From: a virus
Reading direction: 5' to 3' (one strand)
Length of the DNA: 64,000 nucleotides
Virus record (IMG/VR): IMGVR_UViG_3300043411_002995
Coordinates: 47,706 to 111,705 of that record
Shown: one piece after another, positions 40,733-49,131 of the stretch
How positions within the stretch are numbered: position 1 is the first letter of the stretch
Layout: every line of letters begins with the position of its first letter
Translations under genes and position numbers: made by a program
Notes under the pieces: model-generated
Databases searched by the model: none
Seen by the model: the letters and a program-made list of their open reading frames with translations, nothing else
What the model was told of the DNA's origin: nothing

Positions 40733-42765
40733 CAGATCGGCCCTCCGTCACGCCGCGGAGGCGCCGCCTGGGGCAGTGGCTTCTGCTGGTCGGCGACGTC
40801 GCCGGCGGTGGCGCCGGGCGCCATCTGGGACAGGAGCTGCTCGACCAGGCGGGCCATGTTGGGCATCTTCGCGCGCAGCTCGTTGAGGACCTGGACGCGC
40901 TGGCCCTGGTCCATCTTGGAGATCTTGTTGGCCCACTGCTTGGCGACCCGGGCCGCATCGAGCTGCACGACCTGGCCGCCCTGGCCGCCCACGTCCGTCC
41001 CGCCGGCTTGAGTCCCCGCCTCGCCGGCGACGGCCGCCTGCTGCTGGGATGCCTGTTGCTGGGCCGCCTGCTGCGCCATCTGCTGGTCCTGGGCCATCTG
41101 CTCGGGCCCTGCGGCAGGCGCCGGCGCGCCGCCCATGGCCGGGTCCTGGGCCTGCCCTGGAGGCAACGCGCCCTGAGGCCCGGCGTTGCCCTGCTGCTCG
41201 TTCTGGGCCTGCCCCTCCATGCCCGGCTGTCCGCCGGCGGACGCGCCCTGGGCCTCCGCGAAGGCTTCCTGGGCGCGGGCCTGGTAGCGGGCCTGGACGA
41301 TCGACGACTCTCCCTGGGCCTCGGTCTGGGCCTTCATGGTGATCGCCTGGATGCGGTTCCGCTGCTCCGCCTCCTTCTCGATCATGTTGAGCTCGTCGTC
41401 GTAGTCGAACCCGAGCTCGGTGAGCATCGTGTGGTCCGAGATCTTGTTGGCAGCGTTCAGCTGGATGACGATCTGCTTGCGCTGGATGTCGTCCGCCATC
41501 TTGAACTCGGTGAACCCGATGACGACATCGGGCATCCCGAGGTAGAGGCGCACGCGGTTCTTCGCCCAGTTGACGAAGCGCAGCAGCAGCCGGCGGTACA
41601 AGAGGAAGTGGTTCTCGAGGGTGCGCAGCGAGACGGAGCTGCCCGACCACGAGAGGCCGCCGAAGACGAACTCGAGCGGCACGCCCATGCCGCCGGTGAT
41701 CTCCTTGTTCGTCACCTCGATCTCGGGCCCAAGGAGTAGGGCCCGGCCGTCGCCGCCCAAGCGCTCGAACCCGAGCGGTACAGCGACGACCGAGACGTAG
41801 TTCGGGTCGATGCGCCACTTGCGGATCTCCTCCTGCACCGTGCCCTGCCACGTGGACAGGTTGACGTGCTGGTAGGGGTCCTGCTGGGCGTTCGCCTGGG
41901 GGAAGATGAACTCGAGCGGGAGGATGCGCTGCAGCGCGATCGCCTCCTGCGCGCGGCGCAGGACGTAGAGGTAGAACATCCGCCCCATCGAGTGGATGAT
42001 CAGCGGCTTGCCCCACCCCATGTCCTGCTCGGCCAAGGTCGGGCGCTTGAAGTGGAAGAGGTTCTGGTCCGAGAGCGCGACGTCGCGGCTCAGCTTCAGC
42101 GCCAACAGGAAGACCGCGGGGATGTCGACCAAGATCTCGCGCGACCCTTCCTGGATCGCCTTGCGGATCTTGTTCGGGATCTTGTAGCGGTACTTCGACC
42201 GCCCCGTGATCGGGTTGTAGTGGATGTCGATGTTCTTCGGGTCCCACCGAACGAAGTTGATGCCGGTCCGGTCCTTGATCGGCCTGTCGACGATCTCCCC
42301 GACGACCTCGGCGCGGCAGGCCTGGCAACCGTAGTGGAACTGGAAGTTGCGGAACTTGTAGCTGAACGACTCGTCGGAGAGTCGAGCCATCGACTTGCAG
42401 GCTGGGCAGCGCAGCCACCGCACGAACGGCAGGTTCATCGAGATGAACGCGTTGCCGTAGCAGAAGTAGTCGAGGCCGATCTCGATCAGGAAGGGCTTGA
42501 GGTTGAGCTCGTCCTCGAGGAGGGTCTTCCACCCGTCACGGACGTGCTTCTCGTCGGCGTTGTAGACGAAGTCCGTGACCGGGTACTCGGCGATCTTGGT
42601 GACCACCGACCCGATCATCGGGTCCTTGTAGAAGAAGTACTGGCACCACCGGAAGAGCTCCTTCACGGTCGGCGGCATGTACGTCTGCGCGATGTCGAAG
42701 AACGGGGACGGGTACACCGTCCCCCGTCGCCGATCGAGTCGCCCTTGGAACATGCCGTCGGACAT
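40732..42765 (-). CDS. Portal protein with zinc-ribbon insertion and Gln-rich tail
   Basis: The 677-residue product has portal-like layout: a wing domain, a long alpha/beta core and a stem-like helix region (ENHFLLYRRLLLRFVNWAKN), followed by a beta segment and long helices. CPACKSMA (about 119) and GCQACRAEVV (about 145) form two Cys pairs that probably bind zinc within the wing. The C-terminal 150 residues are a Gln/Ala/Gly-rich low-complexity tail. The dodecameric portal is the DNA gateway of the head. It lies downstream of three head-region genes. Confidence 0.82.
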   Translation of the reverse strand: MSDGMFQGRLDRRRGTVYPSPFFDIAQTYMPPTVKELFRWCQYFFYKDPMIGSVVTKIAEYPVTDFVYNADEKHVRDGWKTLLEDELNLKPFLIEIGLDYFCYGNAFISMNLPFVRWLRCPACKSMARLSDESFSYKFRNFQFHYGCQACRAEVVGEIVDRPIKDRTGINFVRWDPKNIDIHYNPITGRSKYRYKIPNKIRKAIQEGSREILVDIPAVFLLALKLSRDVALSDQNLFHFKRPTLAEQDMGWGKPLIIHSMGRMFYLYVLRRAQEAIALQRILPLEFIFPQANAQQDPYQHVNLSTWQGTVQEEIRKWRIDPNYVSVVAVPLGFERLGGDGRALLLGPEIEVTNKEITGGMGVPLEFVFGGLSWSGSSVSLRTLENHFLLYRRLLLRFVNWAKNRVRLYLGMPDVVIGFTEFKMADDIQRKQIVIQLNAANKISDHTMLTELGFDYDDELNMIEKEAEQRNRIQAITMKAQTEAQGESSIVQARYQARAQEAFAEAQGASAGGQPGMEGQAQNEQQGNAGPQGALPPGQAQDPAMGGAPAPAAGPEQMAQDQQMAQQAAQQQASQQQAAVAGEAGTQAGGTDVGGQGGQVVQLDAARVAKQWANKISKMDQGQRVQVLNELRAKMPNMARLVEQLLSQMAPGATAGDVADQQKPLPQAAPPRRDGGPI

Positions 42766-42779
42766 GGTGGCCTACCGGC

Positions 42780-44108
42780 TCAGATGATGCCTTCGCCGCC
42801 GGTGACCGCGCCCTTGCCGGTGACCATGCGGTAGCCCGCGGCGCCGAGCGCGCCGGCACGGATGAGCGCGCCCTTCTCCTGCGGGCTCAGCGAGCCCCAG
42901 CCGTTGTTCGTCCACTTCTTGAACGAGTCCATCGCCTTGACCTCGCCCGGAGGATCCGCCGGCGGTTTGGGGCCGTCGGCGTCGACCTTGGCCTTCGGCG
43001 AGATGTCCGGCGCGGGACCGTCGGTCCCCGTCCCCTTGCCGCCCTGAACGACTGCCAGCTCGGGCTTGCCACGATCGGCCTTGGGCGAGGCCGCGTCGGC
43101 CGCATCGGCGGTCGCCTTGGCACGCTCGCCCTCGGCCTTGACGACCTTCGCCTCGCCGAGCTGCGCCGGGGGCGGCGTCGGGGCCTTGGTCGCGTTGGCG
43201 GGACTGCCCGCCGCGGCGTTGCCGCGCGCCACCGACGTGTTCGCCGGCGCGGCCGGGGCATCGTCCCAGCCAGCGTCGATCTTCTTCATCGTGGTGTCGC
43301 GCTTGTCGATCGCCCGCCGCGCCTTCTCCTGGGCCACCGCGACGTTCTTCTGCGCGGCCGGCAAGGCACCCTTCGCGGCCGCGCCGCGGAGGCCGGCCGC
43401 CTGGGTCGCGGCCTGGACCCGCGCGAGTTCGGCCCGCGCCTTGTCGGGCGCGTTGATCGTGCGCAGGTGGCGAGCCTCGCGAGCCTTGGTACCGACGAAG
43501 GGGGCGTTCTTGGCGACGCTGCGGCCCGCGGCCGCCACGGGCTTCGCAGCCGCCCGCGCCGCACCTGCGACGGGCTTCGCAACCGCCCGCGCCGCGCCGC
43601 CACCGAGGTGGCGTGCCACGCCCTTGAGGGCGCCGAAGCCGCCGCGGATGGCGCCGATCAGCGCCTCCTTCTCCATCATGGCCATGGAGACGAGGTCGTG
43701 GCCCACCTTGGCCAGCTCGGCCTCGACCACCGGATGCAGGTCCGGGGGGACCTCGCTGCAGAGCGAGGCGAACATCGCCTCGAGGTCGCCCTGGATCGCT
43801 GCCGCCGCGACCTTGTCGAACACCTCGCCGAACTCCTCCGGGCTCAGGTCGACCTGGTTGAGGATCTGGTCGATGTAGACGTCGGCGCGCTTCTGCATGC
43901 CGGCGTTGGCGCCGCGCATCCCGACCGATCGAAGGATCTCGATGTCACGGTCCAGTCGCCGCGCCACCTTCTCGAACGGGGTGGCCGCGGCTGCGGTCTT
44001 CGCCATCGGCGCCGGCGCGCGCGGCTTCACGCCGGCCTCGGCGTTCGCCAGCTTCTGGAAGAAGGCGTTGCTGGACTCGGCGGTGAGGTAGGAGAAGTGG
44101 TCGCGCAT
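42780..44108 (-). CDS. Ala/Lys-rich head protein with KxA motifs
   Basis: The 442-residue product starts MRDHFSYLTAESSNAFFQKL and then shows KxA motifs (FFQKLAN, MAKTAAA, FEKVARR, MQKRADV). A helical domain (about 50-150) with EFGEVFDKVAAAAIQ is followed by a very Ala/Lys/Pro-rich, histone-like middle (RAVAKPVAGAARAAAKPVAA) and a short ordered end. The basic character suggests DNA or scaffold contact inside the head. It lies directly upstream of the portal gene. Confidence 0.68.
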   Translation of the reverse strand: MRDHFSYLTAESSNAFFQKLANAEAGVKPRAPAPMAKTAAAATPFEKVARRLDRDIEILRSVGMRGANAGMQKRADVYIDQILNQVDLSPEEFGEVFDKVAAAAIQGDLEAMFASLCSEVPPDLHPVVEAELAKVGHDLVSMAMMEKEALIGAIRGGFGALKGVARHLGGGAARAVAKPVAGAARAAAKPVAAAGRSVAKNAPFVGTKAREARHLRTINAPDKARAELARVQAATQAAGLRGAAAKGALPAAQKNVAVAQEKARRAIDKRDTTMKKIDAGWDDAPAAPANTSVARGNAAAGSPANATKAPTPPPAQLGEAKVVKAEGERAKATADAADAASPKADRGKPELAVVQGGKGTGTDGPAPDISPKAKVDADGPKPPADPPGEVKAMDSFKKWTNNGWGSLSPQEKGALIRAGALGAAGYRMVTGKGAVTGGEGII

Positions 44109-44110
44109 GG

Positions 44111-44311
44111 TCAGCCTCCGGCGGCCCAGGCCGGGCCGCGGCCGCGGCCGCGCGCAGGGTCGAAGCCGTCTTCGACTACCTGGGCGAGTTCGCGTTCGAA
44201 GTCCTGGCGGGTCTTGTCCATGAACTCTCTGCGGAACTCGGAGATCGTGGCCGCCAGTTCTCTGGCTGCCTCGACTTCCGAGGGCGGGGTCGGGTCGTCA
44301 GACTGCATCAT
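44111..44311 (-). CDS. Small helical protein
   Basis: ATG 44311 overlaps the TGA of the upstream gene (a second ATG follows at 44308). The 66-residue product is acidic-to-basic and helical (AARELAATISEFRREFMDKT, then RQDFERELAQ), with a Gly/Arg-rich tail. It sits between two head-region genes. The longer frame upstream is a shadow. Function unknown. Confidence 0.6.
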   Translation of the reverse strand: MMQSDDPTPPSEVEAARELAATISEFRREFMDKTRQDFERELAQVVEDGFDPARGRGRGPAWAAGG

Positions 44312-45348
44312 GGCACAGGAGGCGCAACCGTTGAAGCGCCGGCCGGGGCTCCGGGCACCGCCTGGCGTAGCACGCCGCGCTCGTCCAGGTACGCCTTGAC
44401 CACCACGAGCTTCAGCAGGTGGATGTCCAGCGGGTGATCCGGTCGCCATTCGATCGTGGTTGGGTCGACGTCCTTGATCCGCTCCCACGCCGCGGCGACG
44501 TCCATGCGGAAGCCGACGGTCCACTTCTTCCGGTCGAGGAGCCCCTGCACCGGCCCGAAGAACTCCTCGGGAGCGTAGACCCAGCCGTGGTCCTCGAGGA
44601 TCGCCCCGATGTACGCGATGACCTCGGCGTCGAACTCCTCATCGGCGCGGATCGCGCGGAGGATGGACACGGCGAACGCCGTCTGCGCAGGGCTCATCGG
44701 CTGGAAGGCACCGATGATCGGGACGATGTCGTTCCAGGCCAGGCCGCTGTCCTCGAAGATGTCCCAGTCCAGCCACGGCATGTCGCTTGTCACGGCGACC
44801 CGCAGGGCCATGATCTTGTTGCGGGTCAGGTCTCCGACCGGGCCGAAGTCCTTGCGCAGTGCCCACCACAGCGTGGCGGGCTCCCAGTCGGCCCAGGCGG
44901 TGCGATAGCGCATCGTGAGGGTGTCGAGCAGCTGCAGCGGGTGGGCGCGCTTGTCGGTGAAGATCCGCCCGTGCGTCCGGCGGGATGGCAGCGCCGGCTC
45001 GGGCGCCGGCTCTTCGCCCTCCTCGAGCTCGGGCTCAGCGTCCGCGCGATCGAACCCGTCCACTTCCATGGCCGCCGATGGGGCGACGGCCTCGAGGCCA
45101 TCGTCCTGGGCATCCTGGGCCTCCTGGACCTCCTGGGGCTCTTGGGCTGTGTCTGCCACCGCCGGCGCCGTGGTGGCCGCCGGCGCCTGCCGCTCGAGCT
45201 CCTTCAGGATCGATGGCGAAACGGTCGGCAGGTCCAGCGCCTCGGCCACGCCGGGGTCAAGGTCGACGGCGGTCTTCGCCAGTGGGCCGCGCCCCATGAC
45301 CGTGGCGAAGAAGCTCTGCTCCGCCGAGTTGGGGATGTGCCGGGTCAA
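44308..45348 (-). CDS. Head-region protein with acidic linker
   Basis: TTG 45348 is supported by GCGAGG 7 bases upstream; the upstream stop is 2 bases away. The 346-residue product has a short N-terminal part (SAEQSFFATVMGRGPLAKTA), an acidic Glu/Ala-rich disordered region (about 65-125), and a helical C-terminal domain with several Trp residues (WADWEPATLWWALRKDFGPV). No enzyme motif is visible. Its place upstream of the portal suggests a packaging or head-vertex role, which is a guess. Confidence 0.65.
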   Translation of the reverse strand: MTRHIPNSAEQSFFATVMGRGPLAKTAVDLDPGVAEALDLPTVSPSILKELERQAPAATTAPAVADTAQEPQEVQEAQDAQDDGLEAVAPSAAMEVDGFDRADAEPELEEGEEPAPEPALPSRRTHGRIFTDKRAHPLQLLDTLTMRYRTAWADWEPATLWWALRKDFGPVGDLTRNKIMALRVAVTSDMPWLDWDIFEDSGLAWNDIVPIIGAFQPMSPAQTAFAVSILRAIRADEEFDAEVIAYIGAILEDHGWVYAPEEFFGPVQGLLDRKKWTVGFRMDVAAAWERIKDVDPTTIEWRPDHPLDIHLLKLVVVKAYLDERGVLRQAVPGAPAGASTVAPPVP

Positions 45349-45349
45349 G

Positions 45350-46495
45350 CTACGCCTCGCCGGAGATGACCTGCTTGATCAGCGCCTTCTCGGGGGCCGG
45401 GAGCGACTCGTAGATCTCGACCGGGTTGGCCGCGAACTGGCTGGCGAAGCTCGACCCCATGTAGCCGGCGATCTTCTTCTGGACAGCCTCCTTGCGCAGG
45501 TCGGCCTCGGTGATCGTCATCCCGTCGACCTCGTCGGACCACCCCTCGGCGACCTTGCCCATGGTGCTGGCATAAGGGTCGCTGAGCCCCCGATCGTAGT
45601 ACCGCGACAGCCCGGTCGCGGCGTCGATGGCCTGGAGGGCTGCTGCAGCGTCCTCCGGGCTGGTCTCCCCCAGGGAGGCCGCCAGCTTGTCGAGGACCGA
45701 CCGAGCGTCCTGGTTGCGAGGAAGGAGGGACTTGCGCTGCTCGATGTGGGCCAGCACGTGGCGGTTCCAGCCCGGCGACGCCCACTTCTCGAGGAGGTCG
45801 TGACCGGAGACGTCCACCTCGAGCTCGGCCGCGCGGGCCTGCACGTTGCGCGCGAACTGGTGACGGTGCGGAGGCGAGAGGTCCATGGCGTACTTGTCGA
45901 AATACTCGGCCGCCACCTTCACGTACTCGGCCGTCGGCATCGCGTACTTGCGCAGGATGGTCCCGTCCTCCGAGCGCACCACGAGCCCCCAGTGCTCGTT
46001 GGGCAGGTTGACGAAGGCCTCGATCTCCGCGGCCTGGGCCTGCTTCTCGATGAACTCGCGCTCGGCGAGCTTGCGCAGCATCCACCCAGTCTCCGATCCC
46101 TCGACGAAGGTGTTGCTCGTCGCCTCGTCATCACCCACCCGCGCCGCGTACGCGGCCACCATCTTCGAGTTCGGCACCCCGTACGCGTCGCATGCGGTCT
46201 TGATGAACTTGGCGGCGATGAACCTCGCCGGCCAGGCCAGCTTCTCGTGCGTCGCCTGGAAGTACTGGGCGCTCAACCAGGCGTTGCCCGGGTCGTTCAC
46301 CGGGTAGCGCCGCATCACCGCCGCGCGCTTGGTCAGGACGATCAAGCCGAAGTCGGTGTCCGGCAACGCGGCGTGCTGGTCCGCCGTCAAGACCGTGGTC
46401 TGCGCGCGCGCGATCGCGGCAGGCATGGCGATCTTGCTCATCAACTCGTGCTTGCTGTCGTCGTAGAAGTCGAGGACCGCGGCTGCGATGGTCAT
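45350..46495 (-). CDS. Protein with two copies of an L-P-D/N-x-x-F-G-L domain
   Basis: The 381-residue product contains two related units: LPDTDFGLIVLTKRAAVMRR with YPVNDPGNAW (about 44-75), and LPNEHWGLVVRSEDGTILRK with YAMPTAEYVK (about 165-195), each followed by a helical segment. This resembles a small domain family of phage proteins with a conserved RKYP motif. The N-terminus reads FYDDSKHELMSKIAMPA, close to the KxA motif pattern. It is the first gene behind a TTGACC-N16-GATACC element. Function unknown. Confidence 0.68.
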   Translation of the reverse strand: MTIAAAVLDFYDDSKHELMSKIAMPAAIARAQTTVLTADQHAALPDTDFGLIVLTKRAAVMRRYPVNDPGNAWLSAQYFQATHEKLAWPARFIAAKFIKTACDAYGVPNSKMVAAYAARVGDDEATSNTFVEGSETGWMLRKLAEREFIEKQAQAAEIEAFVNLPNEHWGLVVRSEDGTILRKYAMPTAEYVKVAAEYFDKYAMDLSPPHRHQFARNVQARAAELEVDVSGHDLLEKWASPGWNRHVLAHIEQRKSLLPRNQDARSVLDKLAASLGETSPEDAAAALQAIDAATGLSRYYDRGLSDPYASTMGKVAEGWSDEVDGMTITEADLRKEAVQKKIAGYMGSSFASQFAANPVEIYESLPAPEKALIKQVISGEA

Positions 46496-46525
46496 TCTGA
46501 TCGCCTTTCCCTGCGCAGCAGGAAC

Positions 46526-46553
46526 GGTATCACGCGCCTCGAAGGGGGGTCAA
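46526..46553 (-). promoter_or_regulatory. Putative minus-strand promoter TTGACC-N16-GATACC
   Basis: On the minus strand TTGACC (46553-46548) and GATACC (46531-46526) are 16 bases apart, 30 bases upstream of ATG 46495. It matches the elements at 20623 and 8062 and probably starts the portal/lysis block. The rest of the 46496-46685 gap holds the plus-strand element and no convincing gene. Confidence 0.5.
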
Positions 46554-46564
46554 CGCAGGGGAAC

Positions 46565-46587
46565 CACTCGACCTTTCCAGGCATAAG
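46565..46587 (+). promoter_or_regulatory. GGCATAAG promoter-like element 6
   Basis: CAC at 46565-46567, 12 bases, then GGCATAAG at 46580-46587. The upstream half (CACTCGACCTTT) matches the copy at 21337 very closely. The next gene starts 98 bases downstream, after a 20-codon frame of doubtful meaning (46625-46687). Confidence 0.58.
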
Positions 46588-46685
46588 AACCTTGAACGAG
46601 GAGCAATACCTCGATCACCTCCGTCGATGGTGCGCCACCACCGCCGGAGTTTCTTCAACGGCGCAGATACAGGGAGCCACCCATC

Positions 46686-47027
46686 ATGACCACCGCCGCC
46701 AACACCGCCGCCAAGTCCGAGTCCGCCACCCCCGTCGTCGAGAAGCCCGGGCTGTTCAGCCGCGTCGGTTCCTCGCTCACCGACTTCCAGACCAACGTCA
46801 CGGTCGCCAACCCCTTCCTCGGCACTGCCGCCGGGGTCGCCCTCTACTCCGGGGTCGCCGCTGTCGCGGCGCCCCTGGCCAAGAAGGCGATCTCCGGCGC
46901 GCAGAGCCTGTTCGGGCGCGGCGCCAAGACGGCGGTCGAGGAGGCGAGCAAGGAAGCCGCGCAGGAGCAGGCCGCGAACTTCGCGAGCGGCGGGGGCAGC
47001 ATCCTCGGCCTCTTCGGCCGCAAGTAG
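46686..47027 (+). CDS. Small membrane-associated protein
   Basis: The 113-residue product starts at ATG 46686 behind GGGAGCCACCC, the same ribosome-site context as other plus-strand genes. A Thr/Ala-rich N-terminus is followed by a hydrophobic stretch (NPFLGTAAGVALYSGVAAVA, about 45-64) and an amphipathic helix, ending in GSILGLFGRK. It forms a single-gene unit with promoter-like element upstream and terminator downstream. Function unknown. Confidence 0.72.
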   Translation: MTTAANTAAKSESATPVVEKPGLFSRVGSSLTDFQTNVTVANPFLGTAAGVALYSGVAAVAAPLAKKAISGAQSLFGRGAKTAVEEASKEAAQEQAANFASGGGSILGLFGRK

Positions 47028-47036
47028 CGCCACCGT

Positions 47037-47080
47037 CACCCCCGCCCGCAAGGGCGGGGGTGGTCTCACCCGTTTCTCTT
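47037..47080 (+). terminator. Hairpin terminator with GCAA tetraloop
   Basis: CACCCCCGCCC (47037-47047) and GGGCGGGGGTG (47052-47062) form a perfect 11-base stem around the stable GCAA loop, followed by a pyrimidine-rich TTTCTCTT. It lies between convergent genes, so it may act on both strands. Confidence 0.82.
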
Positions 47081-47085
47081 AGCCT

Positions 47086-47376
47086 TCAGATCAGCGTCGT
47101 GAAGTCGACGGTGACCTGGGCGGGGACGAGGATCTCCTTGCGGAGGTTGATCGTCGGGATCTCGAGCAGCACCGTGGCGCCCTGGATGAGATCGATCCCG
47201 AAGCTCCCGTCGTCCTCGCTGAACGCCTCGATCGGATCCGAGACAACGCCCTTCGTGCCCGCGACCTGGCCGCCCTGGTCCTGCTGCGTCGACTTGATCG
47301 TGGCCTTCACCAGCTGGTTCGCCAGCGGGGTCTCGTCGGCCTTGCAGATGGTGCCGGTCACGGTACAGATCGCCAT
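47086..47376 (-). CDS. Carboxypeptidase-regulatory-like domain protein
   Basis: The 96-residue product is beta-rich with a pattern of a VTGTICKADETPLANQLVKA segment and a DDGSFGIDLIQGATVLLEIP segment, as in carboxypeptidase-regulatory-like or Ig-like repeats. Similar sequence occurs in the protein at 48207-48827. Such domains often lie on the outside of tail fibres or capsids. It is the last gene of the tail-fibre/membrane block. Confidence 0.65.
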   Translation of the reverse strand: MAICTVTGTICKADETPLANQLVKATIKSTQQDQGGQVAGTKGVVSDPIEAFSEDDGSFGIDLIQGATVLLEIPTINLRKEILVPAQVTVDFTTLI

Positions 47377-47378
47377 GG

Positions 47379-47687
47379 CTACTGGGCCTCCTTCTTGCGC
47401 TGGTCAGGGAACCGGAGCTTCGAGCGGTGGAAGGCGTAGTGCGCGCAGAGCGCCGTCAGGATCGACGCGCCGGCCGTCGAGTAGACGACCAGGTCGACGT
47501 CGGCGGCGCCGGTGATCAGCCAGATCCCAGCGATCGCCCACCACATGATGAGCAAGATCGCCGCCGCCAGCGCGAGGCTCACCGGGTTGCTGCGACGGCG
47601 CCACTGCGCCAGGAAGTTGCGGAGGATCGGGGCCCAGAGCAGCACGCTGATCCCGGCGACCACGCCGTAGTAGTAGGAGTTCGACAT
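47379..47687 (-). CDS. Three-helix membrane protein
   Basis: The 102-residue product has three hydrophobic helices: YYYGVVAGISVLLWAPILRN, LALAAAILLIMWWAIAGIWL and VVYSTAGASILTALCAHYAF, with a basic loop between the first two and a basic tail. This size and topology fit a small holin or other membrane protein, but family membership is not proven. Its stop is 2 bases from the next start. Confidence 0.65.
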   Translation of the reverse strand: MSNSYYYGVVAGISVLLWAPILRNFLAQWRRRSNPVSLALAAAILLIMWWAIAGIWLITGAADVDLVVYSTAGASILTALCAHYAFHRSKLRFPDQRKKEAQ

Positions 47688-47690
47688 GGG

Positions 47691-47954
47691 CTAGCGGTGC
47701 TTCGCGGCCTTCTTCGTCGGAGGGTACCAGGAGACGTGGGCCTGCCTTGGACCGGCGGGCTGCGGGAGGTTGGTGGGCGGCCTGCCGAAGCGGGCGGTGT
47801 GGGCGCGCTCGGCGATCTCGCCGATCTGCGGCAGGGTCTGCTGCGCCACCCGTTCGGTCTCGTCCTGGACGACGTCGCGGCGGTGGCGCGTCGTGCGCGC
47901 GAGGATGAGCACCGTCACGACGAACATCACGAGGAACACGACGAAGGTGATCAT
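47691..47954 (-). CDS. Small N-terminally anchored membrane protein
   Basis: ATG 47954 gives an 87-residue product, chosen over an upstream frame running into the next gene. It opens with one transmembrane helix (MITFVVFLVMFVVTVLILAR), then a charged region (HRRDVVQDETERVAQQTLPQ) and a Pro/Arg-rich tail. It lies among other small membrane proteins, so a lysis or membrane-stress role is plausible. Confidence 0.62.
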   Translation of the reverse strand: MITFVVFLVMFVVTVLILARTTRHRRDVVQDETERVAQQTLPQIGEIAERAHTARFGRPPTNLPQPAGPRQAHVSWYPPTKKAAKHR

Positions 47955-48184
47955 GGTGTCTTGCCCTCCTGCAGCACCGGGTGGGGCCCGGTGAGGTTCG
48001 CTCGGTGAGGATGGACGAGGTGATCGTCCACCGACTTGGCGAGCAACGCCGTCGCTTGCATGAGCGAGGTCATCAGCTCGAACAGGCGATCCATCCGCTT
48101 CTCCAGCCTCCACATGAACCACATGGAGACGAAGACCGGGAAGCCGAACTCCCGCAGGAGGGCAACGCCTGATTCGAACGTCAC
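47951..48184 (-). CDS. YvrJ/BhlA-like small membrane protein
   Basis: GTG 48184 starts a 77-residue product with SVALLREFGFPVFVSMWF-type first helix and RLEKRMDRLFELMTSLMQAT amphipathic second part. This resembles the YvrJ or BhlA/UviB-type small proteins found near holins and bacteriocin genes. It overlaps the next start by 4 bases. The tail is polar. The function remains inferred. Confidence 0.6.
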   Translation of the reverse strand: MTFESGVALLREFGFPVFVSMWFMWRLEKRMDRLFELMTSLMQATALLAKSVDDHLVHPHRANLTGPHPVLQEGKTP

Positions 48185-48206
48185 GGCCTCAGGCTAACAC
48201 GGTGGG

Positions 48207-48827
48207 TCAGAGAGCGGTGAACAGGACCGAGGTGGCGTCAGGGATGGTGACCTTGCGGTCGAACCCCACCGCCAGAACCTGCAAGCGGAACACCCCTCCG
48301 CGGACCAGGGGAAGATCGAATTCCCCTTGCGCGTTCGTGTAGGTCGTCATCACCCGCTCCGACTGGACGCTCCGGCCCTGGGCGTCCAGGAACGACGGCA
48401 CCAGGGTGGCCTGCACCATCGCGTTCCGCACCGCGATCCCGTCCGGCGTGAAGATCGTCCCCTGCACCGAGCACAGCTGCAGCGCGGCCGCGCCGGCGAG
48501 CGGCCCGAAGACCAGGTCCTCGTACTCGGTCCGCGCGCTCCCGCCCAGGTTGGTCTTCCGGACGATGTACGTGACCGACCCCTCTTCCTCGTCCAGCGAC
48601 TGGTCGAAGTCGAAGTAGTACCGGCCGGGCAGGTTCACCGCGTCGAGCTGCGCCATGGCGTTCTGGACGACGGTCGACTGCCAGGTCCCGTCAGACGCCT
48701 GGAACCAGTAGTCGTCCGCCACCCGGCGGATGGCGATCGTCGGGGTCTGGCTGATGACGCCGGCGCCGGCGGTGACGACATCGAGGTAGAGGCGCACGGT
48801 GGCGCCGAGGCTGTGGCGGCTAGACAT
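48207..48827 (-). CDS. Beta-rich tail-region protein with regulatory-like domain
   Basis: ATG 48827 gives a 206-residue product; it overlaps the upstream stop. The N-terminal part is beta-rich (LGATVRLYLDVVTAGAGVIS) with an FDFDQSLDEEEGSVTYIVRK segment, and the C-terminal half (about 120-206) has a carboxypeptidase-regulatory-like pattern (QGTIFTPDGIAVRNAMVQAT and NAQGEFDLPLVRGGVFRLQV) like the gene at 47086. It probably belongs to the tail-fibre apparatus. Confidence 0.66.
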   Translation of the reverse strand: MSSRHSLGATVRLYLDVVTAGAGVISQTPTIAIRRVADDYWFQASDGTWQSTVVQNAMAQLDAVNLPGRYYFDFDQSLDEEEGSVTYIVRKTNLGGSARTEYEDLVFGPLAGAAALQLCSVQGTIFTPDGIAVRNAMVQATLVPSFLDAQGRSVQSERVMTTYTNAQGEFDLPLVRGGVFRLQVLAVGFDRKVTIPDATSVLFTAL

Positions 48828-49131
48828 CGGAGGCTCCCTTCCGGACCAGGCGGGTCTTCGGCTGATCGTAGACCCACTCCCCCTCGGGGAGCTGCAGGAC
48901 CTGCGAGATCCGCTGCACGATGCTGCGGTGCTGCACCTCGGCCTGGCGTGCCCGCGCGGAGACCCGCCGCAGGTGCGCTTCCGCCTTCTCGAAGGCTGCG
49001 CGCATCTCCTCGAAGCGCAGGTAGGCCTCCCCGAGCTCCGCACGCGCCGTGTCGACGAACTTGGCCGCCTCCTCGAGCCCGCGGCTCTGGTCGGGCGTCA
49101 GCACCAGCTCGTCGACCAGCTCCGGCATCAC
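48820..49131 (-). CDS. Small coiled-coil protein
   Basis: The 103-residue product has a long amphipathic helix (residues about 20-75, with RGLEEAAKFVDTARAELGEA and RAAFEKAEAHLRRVSARARQ), typical of a coiled coil, and a short basic C-terminus. It overlaps the tail-fibre gene start region by 4 bases. It could be a fibre chaperone or hinge-like protein. Family not recognised. Confidence 0.65.
   Translation of the reverse strand: MMPELVDELVLTPDQSRGLEEAAKFVDTARAELGEAYLRFEEMRAAFEKAEAHLRRVSARARQAEVQHRSIVQRISQVLQLPEGEWVYDQPKTRLVRKGASDV

Noticed and set aside
45569-45576. A seventh GGCATAAG
   Set aside because: It lies inside the coding sequence of the gene at 45350-46495, with no plus-strand gene downstream and no intergenic context.
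46625-46687. 20-codon frame before the plus-strand gene at 46686
   Set aside because: It is short, has no clear ribosome site and no domain; it might be a leader peptide but cannot be supported.
21382-47027. Search for tRNA genes, CRISPR arrays and insertion sequences
   Set aside because: No cloverleaf-type sequence with clear anticodon stem, no regularly spaced repeat array and no transposase was seen by eye; a tRNA scan would be needed to be certain.
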